NCBI RefSeq assembly: GCF_000695255.1
Contig: NZ_JMIB01000005.1
Coordinates: 58,087 to 122,086, forward strand
Reading direction: 5' to 3'
DNA length: 64,000 nucleotides
DNA from: Photobacterium galatheae
GTDB lineage: Bacteria > Pseudomonadota > Gammaproteobacteria > Enterobacterales > Vibrionaceae
Shown: piece by piece, positions 17,442-25,847 of the stretch
Numbering within the stretch: position 1 is the stretch's first letter
Layout: each line of letters starts with the position of its first letter
Program-made: the position numbers and the translations under genes
Notes under the pieces: model-generated
The model's database searches: none
The model's input: the letters and a program-made list of their open reading frames with translations, nothing else
What the model was told of the DNA's origin: nothing

Positions 17442-17744
17442 ATGGCTTACCCATCAACAAAAACTGAAATTACTTTGGAATATCCGGTGAAAATCGGCGC
17501 CACGGAAATCACTGGGCTGCAGATGCGCCGCCCCCGGGTGAAAGATCAGATGATTGCAGATAAACAAAACAAGCATGATTCAGATAAAGAAATCCACCTC
17601 TTTGCATTGCTGTGTGAAGTTGACCCGTCAGTCATTCAAGAGCTGGATATGGATGATTATGAAGCAGTGAAACAGGTTTTTTTGGGGTTTCGCAAGAAGA
17701 ATCCGCCGAAGAACTCGGAGAGCGAGACATCCAGCGCGGCATGA
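17442..17744 (+). CDS. Tail assembly chaperone E (gpE)
   Basis: 100 residues in the unshifted frame, similar to P2 gpE (91). It carries the E-family core ITLEYPVKIGATEITGLQMRRPRVKDQM and the acidic DPSVIQELDMDDYEAVKQVF helix. Known: gpE and its frameshift product E+E' bind the tape measure and guide tube assembly around it. A slippery heptamer lies near the 3' end; see the separate entry for the frameshifted product. Confidence 0.88.
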   Translation: MAYPSTKTEITLEYPVKIGATEITGLQMRRPRVKDQMIADKQNKHDSDKEIHLFALLCEVDPSVIQELDMDDYEAVKQVFLGFRKKNPPKNSESETSSAA

Positions 17745-17851
17745 TTGTTCTGGCCAGCCATACCGGCTGGCAGATCAGTGAGCTTCTGGAGCTACCTTAC
17801 ATCACGTTTATTCAGTTTCTGGAACTGCTGCCTAAGAAGGATGCGAAATGA
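17442..17851 (+). CDS. Tail assembly chaperone E+E', made by -1 frameshift
   Basis: Read as 17442..17684 joined to 17684..17851. A T TTT TTG heptamer (17678-17684) is in the correct phase; slipping back one base opens a frame continuing GVSQEESAEELGERDIQRG, then a conserved-looking MIVLASHTGWQISELLEL and a FIQFLELLPKKDAK end. The product is 136 residues (P2 E+E' is 142). The shifted stop TGA overlaps the tape-measure ATG (ATGA), exactly the arrangement known in P2, where T TTT TTG is also the slip site. Confidence 0.88.
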
Positions 17852-19950
17852 ATCAGAACCTGAAAACCGTTGTTACGCTGGGCGGCACGGTAGACAACTC
17901 CTTTGGCAAGATTGGCAGCGCGTTCAATGAATCCATGGGGCGGGCTACAAAGACGGTCAAAGAGCTGGAAAGAGAGCAGTCCCAGCTTACAAAAACTATT
18001 AATCGGAGCAAGAAAGCAGCCAATGAGCTGTCCCTGGTTGAGAAGAGCCAACAGGATGCGATACAGGCGATATCTGAGCTAGAAGAAAGTCGTCGAGGCG
18101 TCAACAGAGAGATCATTCGTCAGCGACGTGAGTTAAAGAAACTCGACGCTGCTCGGGAATCTCAGACGGATGGTGAAAGTAAAGCTTTGGCTGAAATTAA
18201 TGCCCGATACGCCCAGCTAGAGGCATCAATTAATGATCAGGTATCCGTTCGAGATAAGTTAACCGGTGAAATTAAGAAAAATCAAAAAGCTCAGGAGCAG
18301 CTTGAGAAGAAATCTAAATTTCTCCGAGAAAACATTCAAGATATCAATGAACTCGAAAATAGTTATGAACGTCTTGGTGTTGATATTCGTAAGGCTGCAA
18401 ATGAGGCTGATGGGTTCAGTAAAGCCGCCGATATTCAGGATAAATTCACTGGCATTGCTACAGCAGGTGTTGCGGCCGTAGGGAGTATTTGGGCCACAAC
18501 AACGGCCATGACCGGCTTGATGACCGTTACCAATGAGAATACGGCCACTATGGTGGGTATGGCCACGGCCTACGACATGAGCATCGAGCGATTCAATGCC
18601 TGGAGTGGTGTGGCGAACAAAGCCGGTCTGGAAGGTGAGCACGTTGGGGATCTGATTGAAGAACTGAGCAATAAGTTCGGTGAGTTCAAGGCGCTGGGTG
18701 AGCAATCATCGGTCTCGGATGTGTTTGGTGCGCTGGGGATTGAGCAATCCATGCTGGACGGGCTGGCGGCAGCGGATCAGTTTGAATTCATCATGAAGCG
18801 ACTGGAAGGCGTGGCGGACAAGCAGCAGGCCGCATCACTGGCGGACATGCTGTTTGGTGGTGAGGGCAATAAAGTCATCACTTATATCCGCAACTCAGGC
18901 AAAAGCCTGAATGATCTGCTGAAGGAGCAGCGTCAGTTTAACCTGCTGACCGATGAGGGCGCGAAAGGCGCAGTTGCCTACGGGAACAGTTTCAAAACCC
19001 TGAAAACAGTGATCACCAGTGCGTGGCAGGAGATTGCGGGGATTGTCGGCGGGGAGATGGCCGGTGATATTCAAACTCTGAGTGTCACCGTGGGCCAGTA
19101 TGTCCGGGAAAACAAAGAAGCGGTTGCCAGCACACTGAAAAGCCTGGTGTATGGCGCAAAAGACTTTGCAGTGGCCATCTGGAATGTGGGTTCAGCGGTG
19201 AATCGTGTTGTCCAGATTTTTGGGGGATGGGAAACCGTCGGGCTGGCCGTTGCATCCTTACTGGCCGGGAAGCTGGTGCTGGGGCTGGTTGGTTTGGGGC
19301 AAACCGTATTCACAGCGGTTAAAGCGCTGGGTGCAATGAAGGTTGGCATGGCCGGTCTGAACGTGGTGATGGCAGCGAACCCGATTGGGGCCACGGTTGC
19401 AGCCGTATCAGCCCTGATTTTTGTCGGAATTGAGCTTTATAAAAACTGGGATGCCGTCACTGCGTGGTTCAGTGAAAAGCTGAGTTGGTTTCAAACTGAG
19501 TTCCCTGCAGTTTCAAATGCGATTAAAACTGCGTTTGACTGGTCACCGCTCGGATTGGTTATCAACAACTGGGAACCGTTGACCCGTTTCTTTACGGAGC
19601 TGTGGGGCGGGGTCACGGGTATTTTTGATGCAGGCATCGCCAGAATCAGTGGCGTTTGGGATACGGTCAGCGGCTGGATGGATTCAATCAAGTTCTGGGA
19701 CAGTGATACCCCGGAAATGAAAGTGAAGTCCTATCACCAGGTGCAGGCTGAAATGGCACCCAGCAGGGCAATGGCGGCAGTCAATAACTCTTATCCGGCG
19801 AGTAAAGGGGCCACGGTTCACCAGAGCGTGGATGAAATCAAGGTCTATGCGGCGCCGGGACAGAGTCCGGAAGACATTGGCAGGGCAGTTCATGCCCAAC
19901 TGGGCGGATACCAGAACAGCGCGCTGTATGATTTACCGGAGGCAGGATAA
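17848..19950 (+). CDS. Tape measure protein (gpT-like)
   Basis: 700 residues. The N-terminal 200 are helical coiled-coil, rich in Lys/Glu/Gln/Arg. Then comes an AAxGVAAVGSIWATTTAMTG hydrophobic helix, a conserved GLEGEHVGDLIEELSNKFGEF region typical of phage tail length proteins, and two strongly hydrophobic stretches around residues 465-535 (LAVASLLAGKLVLGLVGLG; VAAVSALIFVGIELY). Known: the length of this protein sets tail length; about 700 residues implies a tail of roughly 100 nm by the usual rule. It follows E+E' with a 4-base overlap. Confidence 0.92.
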   Translation: MNQNLKTVVTLGGTVDNSFGKIGSAFNESMGRATKTVKELEREQSQLTKTINRSKKAANELSLVEKSQQDAIQAISELEESRRGVNREIIRQRRELKKLDAARESQTDGESKALAEINARYAQLEASINDQVSVRDKLTGEIKKNQKAQEQLEKKSKFLRENIQDINELENSYERLGVDIRKAANEADGFSKAADIQDKFTGIATAGVAAVGSIWATTTAMTGLMTVTNENTATMVGMATAYDMSIERFNAWSGVANKAGLEGEHVGDLIEELSNKFGEFKALGEQSSVSDVFGALGIEQSMLDGLAAADQFEFIMKRLEGVADKQQAASLADMLFGGEGNKVITYIRNSGKSLNDLLKEQRQFNLLTDEGAKGAVAYGNSFKTLKTVITSAWQEIAGIVGGEMAGDIQTLSVTVGQYVRENKEAVASTLKSLVYGAKDFAVAIWNVGSAVNRVVQIFGGWETVGLAVASLLAGKLVLGLVGLGQTVFTAVKALGAMKVGMAGLNVVMAANPIGATVAAVSALIFVGIELYKNWDAVTAWFSEKLSWFQTEFPAVSNAIKTAFDWSPLGLVINNWEPLTRFFTELWGGVTGIFDAGIARISGVWDTVSGWMDSIKFWDSDTPEMKVKSYHQVQAEMAPSRAMAAVNNSYPASKGATVHQSVDEIKVYAAPGQSPEDIGRAVHAQLGGYQNSALYDLPEAG

Positions 19951-20351
19951 TGGCTGTGATGATGTCTTATGGCGGCTTTAAGTTCAACATCGATGCTGCA
20001 GCGTATAACGAGCTGGTCAGAACCTGGCAGTGGCGCTGGCAGTCTCAGTCCCGGATTGGTCAGTCAGACCTGCTGCAGTTCACCGGGAAAGCGGCCAATA
20101 AAATCTCCCTGAACGGCCAGATTGCGACGCTGTTCAGGGAGGTCGGAACCCGGCAGATAGACAAGCTGGCCAGGTTGGGGGATGAGCAGAAGCCTCATCT
20201 GCTGGTGAGTGGTCTGGGGGATATTCTGGGCTACTGGGTCATGATTGATCTCAGCGAGTCAAATACCAAGTTCGTGAGCGGTGGCTTGCCCCGCGCTCAG
20301 TCGTTTACAGTGGAGCTGGCGTTTTATGGCAACAACTTACAGAACCCGTGA
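19950..20351 (+). CDS. Phage tail protein U (gpU family)
   Basis: 133 residues. Characteristic parts: MMSYGGFKFNIDAAAYNELVRTWQWRW, QSRIGQSDLLQFTGKAANKISLNGQI, and a C-terminal LGYWVMIDLSESNTKFVSGG region, all matching Phage_P2_GpU. It acts with X and D in tail completion. Its ATG overlaps the tape-measure TAA (TAATG), and its end overlaps gene X. Confidence 0.92.
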   Translation: MAVMMSYGGFKFNIDAAAYNELVRTWQWRWQSQSRIGQSDLLQFTGKAANKISLNGQIATLFREVGTRQIDKLARLGDEQKPHLLVSGLGDILGYWVMIDLSESNTKFVSGGLPRAQSFTVELAFYGNNLQNP

Positions 20352-20532
20352 CGGGGACATGCTGGATGATATTTGCTGGCGTCATTATGGTCGGGAGAGT
20401 GCGGTTGAAGCCGTGCTGACCTCAAATCCCGGCCTTGCTGATTTTGGCCCGCTGTTACCCAGCGGGATTGAAATCATTTTGCCTGACCTGGCTGTGCCGG
20501 TCAGTGAAGAGGCGGTAAGTTTATGGGATTAG
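20326..20532 (+). CDS. Tail protein X (gpX, LysM-like)
   Basis: 68 residues from ATG 20326, overlapping gene U by 26 bases; a longer frame from 20281 is less likely since P2 gpX is 67 residues. It has the Phage_tail_X pattern: TYRTRDGDMLDDICWRHYGR, VEAVLTSNPGLADFGPLLPSGIEIILPDL, which resembles a LysM fold. It overlaps gene D by 10 bases. Confidence 0.9.
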   Translation: MATTYRTRDGDMLDDICWRHYGRESAVEAVLTSNPGLADFGPLLPSGIEIILPDLAVPVSEEAVSLWD

Positions 20533-21527
20533 ATTTTCGTCCGGACTTTTCTCTGTCTGCGGACGGGAATGATATTACGACTTTGATTCAGCGGAATCTG
20601 ATCAGTCTGACTCTGACCGATAATGCAGGCAATGAATCAGATCGGTTGGCGTTAGACCTCAGCTGGCCCAGTTCGGCGCCGACCCCGACAAAAGGGGCAG
20701 TACTCCGATTGGGGCTGGGGTTCAATGGTGAGCTGGTCGATAAAGGTCGGTTTGTGGTGGATGAAGTTACAATCAGCGGCCCGCCCCGGCGGGTTCAGAT
20801 TGTGGCGAATGCCGCCCCGATGGATAACCGAAAGCAACCTGGCTCATTGCAGACTCAGAAAACCCGTAGCTGGGATGATGTCAGGCTGGGTGATGTTATA
20901 AAAACCGTTGCTGGAGAGCACGGCTTGATCCCGAAAGTCAGTGTTACTTTGGAAAGCATCCAAATTACTCATATTGACCAGGTAGCTGAAAGTGACATGA
21001 ACCTGGTCACCCGGCTGGCCAAGCGTTATGGCGCAGTCAGTAAGCCTGCAAATGGTTTCTGGTTGTTTCTGAAAGAAGGAGAAGGGAAATCTGCATCTGG
21101 AAAGAAAATTACTGATATCACGATTGAGCTTCACGAGGTTACAACCTGGCAATGCCGGTTCAGCAGTCGTAATGATGTTCGCCGGGTGGTTGCGACTTAC
21201 CATGATGTTGAATCCGGGGACACGAAAGAGGTTTCTACCGGGACAGGTGACCCAGAGTTCAAGATCGTTTTCAAATACTCCAATTATGAAGAAGCCAAAG
21301 CAGCAGTCATGGCCAGAGCAAAGCAAGTGCGTTCGGGGAGTGATGTGCTGGATATTACAATGCCAGCGCGCAGTTCACTGATGAATCTGGTTGCGGAAGG
21401 TCATTTGACTTTGAAGGGGTTTGGCGATGTGGAAGACGGAACCTGGCGAAATAAAATGGTGGAATGGTCACTCAGTGAAAGTGGGCTGCAGTTGAGGCTT
21501 TCGGGTGATCATGGAGCTAGCGAATAA
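20523..21527 (+). CDS. Late-control/tail protein D (gpD family)
   Basis: 334 residues. The N-terminus FRPDFSLSADGNDITTLIQRNLISLTLTDNAGNESDRLALDLSW and the RVQIVANAAPMDNR and KTRSWDDVRLGDVIKTVAGEHGL segments are typical of P2 gpD (387 residues). Known: gpD forms the baseplate hub below the spike, despite the historical late-control name. It is the last structural gene, as in P2, and the base composition becomes AT-rich right after it. Confidence 0.92.
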   Translation: MGLDFRPDFSLSADGNDITTLIQRNLISLTLTDNAGNESDRLALDLSWPSSAPTPTKGAVLRLGLGFNGELVDKGRFVVDEVTISGPPRRVQIVANAAPMDNRKQPGSLQTQKTRSWDDVRLGDVIKTVAGEHGLIPKVSVTLESIQITHIDQVAESDMNLVTRLAKRYGAVSKPANGFWLFLKEGEGKSASGKKITDITIELHEVTTWQCRFSSRNDVRRVVATYHDVESGDTKEVSTGTGDPEFKIVFKYSNYEEAKAAVMARAKQVRSGSDVLDITMPARSSLMNLVAEGHLTLKGFGDVEDGTWRNKMVEWSLSESGLQLRLSGDHGASE

Positions 21528-22002
21528 GGTGATTGTTTGAGAGGCATTTAATCCAAGTGGCGATATGCCAACAACATAGGTTCTTCTGAAGGCAATAGCC
21601 CTGCAAACGAGGCCAACTCCCGCGATAGAAAAATTTTTCGGCTGCTATGGTCATCACCAACAGGTGACCAGAGCGACCGTTTTTGTTGATGAACCTCAAA
21701 ATCGTTGTGCGTAACGTGACTTGATTAACGTTTACTTGATTGAAAGATGAATTGGTTAGTAGGAATTCTATATTTCGATTTATTGGATGTGGATGGTTAG
21801 GTGATTAGCAAGGTTTTGCCCCATTGTGTGCCAGTGCGGAATTGAACTTGATTTCAATTTCCGTAATTGGACTTACTTTTCCTTATATCAATAATTTTAA
21901 CTGTGCGGTCAAATTCACTACGCCACTGCATTTAGAGTAAGAATCTAGATAGGAGAGGAGTAAGGACAGATCAATACTTTTGTAGTGAATCGGTAAGCCG
22001 AC
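21528..22002. other. Intergenic stretch after gene D, no convincing gene
   Basis: 475 bases, increasingly AT-rich. In P2 this place holds the ogr activator gene, but no Ogr-type CxxC...CxxC zinc motif is found in any frame. A 60-residue reverse frame at 21517-21699 is open but shows no family motif. The rest up to the phosphatase stop is AT-rich and may hold a weak terminator. Nothing else can be supported. Confidence 0.5.
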
Positions 22003-22770
22003 TTATTTTACAGAAATCAAAATAGCACTAGCATCATCATGCTGCTTCACTTCTTTTAGAGGGTGAATTTTTTCTCTTTCTCTTAATAGCTCTAAAGCTT
22101 CTCCAATATCAACACTACCACTGAGAACTGACCGATACGAAACCAAACCATTTTGAAACACTCTAGTAAATCCATCTGAGCATAATAGAACTTTTTCGAC
22201 ATCTTGAACTGAAAAGACACTGACTTTTGTTTCTGGTACCCAATCGAGTCCCGATGTTCCTACCCAATACCCGCCTTGTTGATTCATAAATCGTCGATTT
22301 TCAATCATTTGCTCTTTTTGTTTAGTTTTATCTCTGAACGAAAGAGTTCTATCACTAAAGGGATTTATTCGTTTATCTGTAATCACCTTTATCTCACCGT
22401 CTGACATCAGTAAGATCACCGAGGCATCTGCAATGACTCCCACTTCCAACTTTTCCCCATATTTTTTTAACATAGCCAAAGTGAAACAAGGTTGATTTTC
22501 TTTTGGGCGCGAACTCAGCTCTTGAGCCAAAGAATACTTAGAAAGAATATAATTCATCCTATCACTGAGGGTTTGCTTAATTCCACCAGGAGAATGATGT
22601 TGAAGCTCTGAATTTAAAGTATCTATCAACCAAGTTGCTTTAGAGTCCTCATCACTTTTCACCACTTCTGATGCGCCATCAATTACCCACATGCAGTTAG
22701 TTCCTATACCAACCCTATCTAGCATTGTACCGTTTTGGACGTTATCACATTGAAAATCTTCTACTTTCAT
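22003..22770 (-). CDS. PP2C-family serine/threonine phosphatase
   Basis: 255 residues from ATG 22770; the upstream TTG at 22782 is a weaker start. The PP2C metal-binding motifs are present in order: VIDGAS (Asp near 31), a VIADASVILLMSDG segment (about 112-126), CSDGFT (Asp near 199) and HDDASAI near the C-terminus (two Asp near 245-246). No membrane segment is seen. PP2C enzymes remove phosphate from Ser/Thr using two metal ions. The start overlaps the stop of the TPR/membrane gene upstream (TGATG), so the two are co-translated. No partner kinase gene is visible in the window. Confidence 0.85.
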   Translation of the reverse strand: MKVEDFQCDNVQNGTMLDRVGIGTNCMWVIDGASEVVKSDEDSKATWLIDTLNSELQHHSPGGIKQTLSDRMNYILSKYSLAQELSSRPKENQPCFTLAMLKKYGEKLEVGVIADASVILLMSDGEIKVITDKRINPFSDRTLSFRDKTKQKEQMIENRRFMNQQGGYWVGTSGLDWVPETKVSVFSVQDVEKVLLCSDGFTRVFQNGLVSYRSVLSGSVDIGEALELLREREKIHPLKEVKQHDDASAILISVK

Positions 22771-23831
22771 CAAACTATCCAATTAATCGTAATAAAAGAA
22801 ACTGCTATGCCTAGTAAGGTATAAAATACCTGTAACCTATGTGATTTGGTACCGATGAGTCCAAATAAAACGCTAAAAAATAGAAGCAAGGTCATCGAAA
22901 GTATTAGCATGAAGTCAATAAGATCCTTAGTATTAGCAATGCTTGTCGCTTTAATTGATGCAAGCAATATAGATATAACTGCGATAAACACCGTAATAAA
23001 TTGAAGGTTGTGTCGTTGGCTATCTTTCATCTCTTCACGCATGGAGTTTATCTGATCTTCAAAAGCCTTTTGATCTTTTATTAATTCCATATGGGCATGC
23101 GATATCGCTTCCATTTCACTAGACATTGATGTTTCCAGTTGCACGGTGCGTAATTTTAGATGGTGAGCCTGATAGTCTGAAATGCGAAGAAGATAGTCAT
23201 TACTTTCTTCATCCTCAAAGTTTATGGCAAGAAGAATTTGTCTTTCTGCTTCTTCCAAGTCTCTTTCGTACAACAGATACTGAGAATAGAAGTAGTGATA
23301 CTTGGCATACTTGGGGTTCTCATCTATTAAAAACTGAATGATACCCTTGGTTTTAGTCCATGTGCTAATCCCAATTTGTTTATGTTCGTTGTTACTATTA
23401 GCCCATGAGAGTACGATATCTACATAAGTAGCATTAAATCCTAAGTTAGTGCTATCCAAACACAAGGCTTTTTCAACTTGACTCAATGCATTGTCAAACC
23501 AATGGTTTAACATATATACCGTCGATAAAGCTATCATAAATAGAGGGTGGTGATTGAACATATGCCTAAAATTTTCTACAAACTTCATGAGATTTGTAGT
23601 CGAGGATTTATTTCGTCGCATATGTACGAATATCGTGTACCACGCACAAAATTTAGAGTTTTCATTAGCTTTTGGATCTTTTACTACGTCTAAGAGAGAA
23701 CTAGCATTGAATGCTGGTGTATCATCATTCGCGCCCAAAGCAATTTTTTTAGCTAACGAGGCTATCTGTTCACTTTTGTTCAAATCATTAGAGTTGAAAA
23801 ATTTTGTGAGATCAAGATGTACGTTATCCAT
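22770..23831 (-). CDS. TPR / coiled-coil protein with three C-terminal TM segments, unknown
   Basis: 353 residues from ATG 23831. Residues about 1-220 are helical with TPR-like repeats (for example PLFMIALSTVYMLNHWFDNALSQVEKAL and AKYHYFYSQYLLYERDLEEAERQILLAI). Residues about 225-272 look like a coiled coil. Three hydrophobic segments follow (about 278-297, 305-327, 332-352), so the large domain should face the cytoplasm. I do not recognise the family. The gene is AT-rich relative to the phage genes, sits between gene D and the attachment site, and is coupled to the PP2C gene. Together they may be a phage-encoded accessory or defence pair; this is inference from position. Confidence 0.75.
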   Translation of the reverse strand: MDNVHLDLTKFFNSNDLNKSEQIASLAKKIALGANDDTPAFNASSLLDVVKDPKANENSKFCAWYTIFVHMRRNKSSTTNLMKFVENFRHMFNHHPLFMIALSTVYMLNHWFDNALSQVEKALCLDSTNLGFNATYVDIVLSWANSNNEHKQIGISTWTKTKGIIQFLIDENPKYAKYHYFYSQYLLYERDLEEAERQILLAINFEDEESNDYLLRISDYQAHHLKLRTVQLETSMSSEMEAISHAHMELIKDQKAFEDQINSMREEMKDSQRHNLQFITVFIAVISILLASIKATSIANTKDLIDFMLILSMTLLLFFSVLFGLIGTKSHRLQVFYTLLGIAVSFITINWIV

Positions 23832-23992
23832 TAACCTGAACCTTGTCGTGAAATCAATTATTAACTTAAAAATTAGCCTCCTACTGATTCAATTACAATA
23901 ACATCTAACTAATCTTGTGCATTGGGTTTGACCTTCTCCCCTTAATCTAGTCCAGGTTACGCATAGTAATGTAGTGATGTGATGGACGCCCC

Positions 23993-24228
23993 GTTTTTTG
24001 CAATGGTTGATGAATGGCGGCTCGCTTCCATATATTCGACGTCTTGATAGGCGTTTTTCACCTGCGCCATGATGTAATCCGAACCCTATCTCCTAATCAC
24101 TACAACGGCTTCAACAGCCATGGTCAACTTCAGGTTTTGATAGGGACGATTGACCGTTTGTTCATCAGTGATTGCAAACTTATAAACAGGAAAACGTTAT
24201 AACCTTTAGTCACTCCTTAAATTGAGAC
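23993..24228 (-). ncRNA. Candidate bridge/seek RNA region of the IS110-family element
   Basis: This stretch lies between the transposase stop and the distal inverted repeat and has no open frame of note. Known: IS1111-group elements carry their guide (bridge/seek) RNA in the 3' non-coding region, and IS110-group elements in the 5' region. The short 5' margin here leaves only this region long enough. I see no unambiguous loops pairing with the flanks by eye, so the RNA itself is inferred. Confidence 0.45.
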
Positions 24229-25263
24229 TTATGCACTCCTAAATGCGAGTGATAACTTAAAATCATCGTTACCGACGAGAATACGCCAGCCAATTCGGGC
24301 TATTTTATTCGCCAGCGCGACGATTGCTTTAGCTTTACCTTGCCGTTTCACCAGAGAGTTAAACCAGCAACAGAGAGTATCTTGCCGTTTATTGCAAAAA
24401 CGTCCCACGGCCCGGGCACCATGGATGAGCATCATTCTGAGCTCTGAGTTGCCGCTTTTGGTAATTTTTCTAAGGCTTTGTTTGCCTCCTGAGCTAGCCT
24501 GCTTAGGGACTAATCCGCACCATGCAGAAAGCTGTCGACCATTATGAAACTGTTCACCTGTACCAGCTTCACTCATAAATGTCGCAGCCACAATGGGGCC
24601 GAATCCTGGAATGGTTAGTAATGCTTTGTATCGAGGCTGAACTTTACACAGATTAGTAATTTCATCTGTTAGGTATTCAATATCTCTATCAAGAAGCACA
24701 ATATCGTCGTACAGCCCCTGTAGTAGCCGGCGTAAAACAAACGATAAACCATTATCAGCATCTTCCAAACATTCTGGAAGTTTGTGCTTCAAATTTCTTA
24801 TCCCTACCGGAAAAGAGACGCCATATTCAGCGGCCAGACATCTAACTTGATTGGCTGTAGCAGTGCGCTGCTCAACCAGTCTTGACCTGACACAACGGAG
24901 TGATTTGATATCTTGCTGTTCGATACTCTTAACCGGCACAGGATGTATGCCAGGCCTGAAAGCGTCCTCACATATCGCAAGGGCATCATTTGCATCATTT
25001 TTCTGATTCCCAACAAGTGGTTTTACATGCTGTGCAGGGATCAATATTACATCATGGCCCAACGTCATAAACTGTCTAGCCCAGTGGTGGGCGGTACCAC
25101 ACGCTTCCATGGCAATTAACGTTGTTTCAGGGAACTGCCGGATTGTATGAAGCAATTTATTGCGAGTTACTTTACGGTTCCAGGCAACAGTGCCGTCTTG
25201 TTTCCAGACACAGACCTGAAAAATATTCTTGGCTAAATCGATACCTACAACTTTAATATCCAT
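24229..25263 (-). CDS. IS110-family transposase (DEDD/serine recombinase)
   Basis: 344 residues, normal length. The N-terminal RuvC-like domain has the DEDD residues: Asp9 (GIDLAKN), Glu53 (AMEACG), Asp90 and Asp93 (QKNDANDA). The C-terminal transposase_20 domain contains the helix-hairpin LTIPGFGPIVAATFMSE and the SAWCGLVPKQASSGGKQ segment that includes the catalytic serine, then ITKSGNSELRMMLIHGARA. It appears intact. The gene is flanked by the element's inverted repeats. Confidence 0.95.
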   Translation of the reverse strand: MDIKVVGIDLAKNIFQVCVWKQDGTVAWNRKVTRNKLLHTIRQFPETTLIAMEACGTAHHWARQFMTLGHDVILIPAQHVKPLVGNQKNDANDALAICEDAFRPGIHPVPVKSIEQQDIKSLRCVRSRLVEQRTATANQVRCLAAEYGVSFPVGIRNLKHKLPECLEDADNGLSFVLRRLLQGLYDDIVLLDRDIEYLTDEITNLCKVQPRYKALLTIPGFGPIVAATFMSEAGTGEQFHNGRQLSAWCGLVPKQASSGGKQSLRKITKSGNSELRMMLIHGARAVGRFCNKRQDTLCCWFNSLVKRQGKAKAIVALANKIARIGWRILVGNDDFKLSLAFRSA

Positions 25264-25421
25264 GACGGACGCTCCTTTACATTGAACTAAGCGTTAGCAA
25301 CTTAATTCTGGCGCATTGACGCCGAGGGAGGGGCGTCCATCACATCACTACAGGTTACCATTACTATTTACTGATTATCTGTGCATAATGGGCGGTATAA
25401 CTCCAAAATTACGGATGTACA

Positions 25422-25847
25422 ATGAGAATAGAAGTAACCACTTCTCCAAATAAAAACGACCTTGAAACGATAAGTAAAGGCATTCAATCCTTTAATCAAA
25501 AACACATACCTGATGATGTGGTATTTGAGCCAGACACAAGATTTGCGGCCTTTGCAAAAGACGATGATGGAAATGTACTAGGCGGAGTTAGGGCTTGTGC
25601 TTTCTGGAACTATTGCATCCTTGAGCTATTATGGTTATCTGATGATACCCGAGGTCAGGGAGTCGGAAACAAATTAATGGATGCTGCTGAAACCTTTGCT
25701 AAAGAACAAGGCTTCAGTTATATGCGAACTGAAACACTTAGCTTTCAAGCAAAGCCTTTTTATGAGAAGCGTGGCTATAAAATTTTTGGTGAGTTACCCG
25801 ATTACCCTAAAGGCCATGTAACATACTGCCTTGTAAAAGAGTTATAA
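25422..25847 (+). CDS. GNAT-family N-acetyltransferase
   Basis: 141 residues. The acetyl-CoA binding motif A is clear: LELLWLSDDTRGQGVGNKLMDAAE (R-x-x-G-x-G as RGQGVG), followed by motif B with AKPFYEKRGYKIFGELPDYPKGH. No membrane or secretion signal. Substrate unknown. A sequence resembling the 5' half of a Vibrio integron attC begins at its stop codon, so it may be an isolated integron cassette gene carried into the prophage end; such GNAT genes are frequent in super-integrons. Confidence 0.85.
   Translation: MRIEVTTSPNKNDLETISKGIQSFNQKHIPDDVVFEPDTRFAAFAKDDDGNVLGGVRACAFWNYCILELLWLSDDTRGQGVGNKLMDAAETFAKEQGFSYMRTETLSFQAKPFYEKRGYKIFGELPDYPKGHVTYCLVKEL

Larger units (their letters stand above)
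23961..25351 (-). mobile_element. IS110-family insertion sequence (IS1111-like), complete
   Basis: A perfect 22-bp inverted repeat brackets the transposase: 23971-23992 (begins GTAGTGATGTGATGG) and its complement at 25330-25351. AGGTTAC occurs just outside on the left (23954-23960) and immediately after the right repeat (25352-25358); if these mark the junctions, the element is 23961-25351 (1391 bp) with a sub-terminal repeat on the left, as in the IS1111 subgroup. The transposase has an 88-bp 5' margin and a long 3' non-coding margin (about 258 bp), also typical of IS1111. Exact ends are uncertain because IS110-family elements usually do not duplicate target bases. Confidence 0.85.

Noticed and set aside
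17745..17930. ATG-started 61-residue frame after gene E
   Set aside because: It is in a different phase from the E' extension and overlaps it; the frameshift product explains the region.
21517..21699. 60-residue reverse frame after gene D, considered as an Ogr homologue
   Set aside because: No paired CxxC zinc motif and no recognisable similarity; left as unannotated intergenic sequence.
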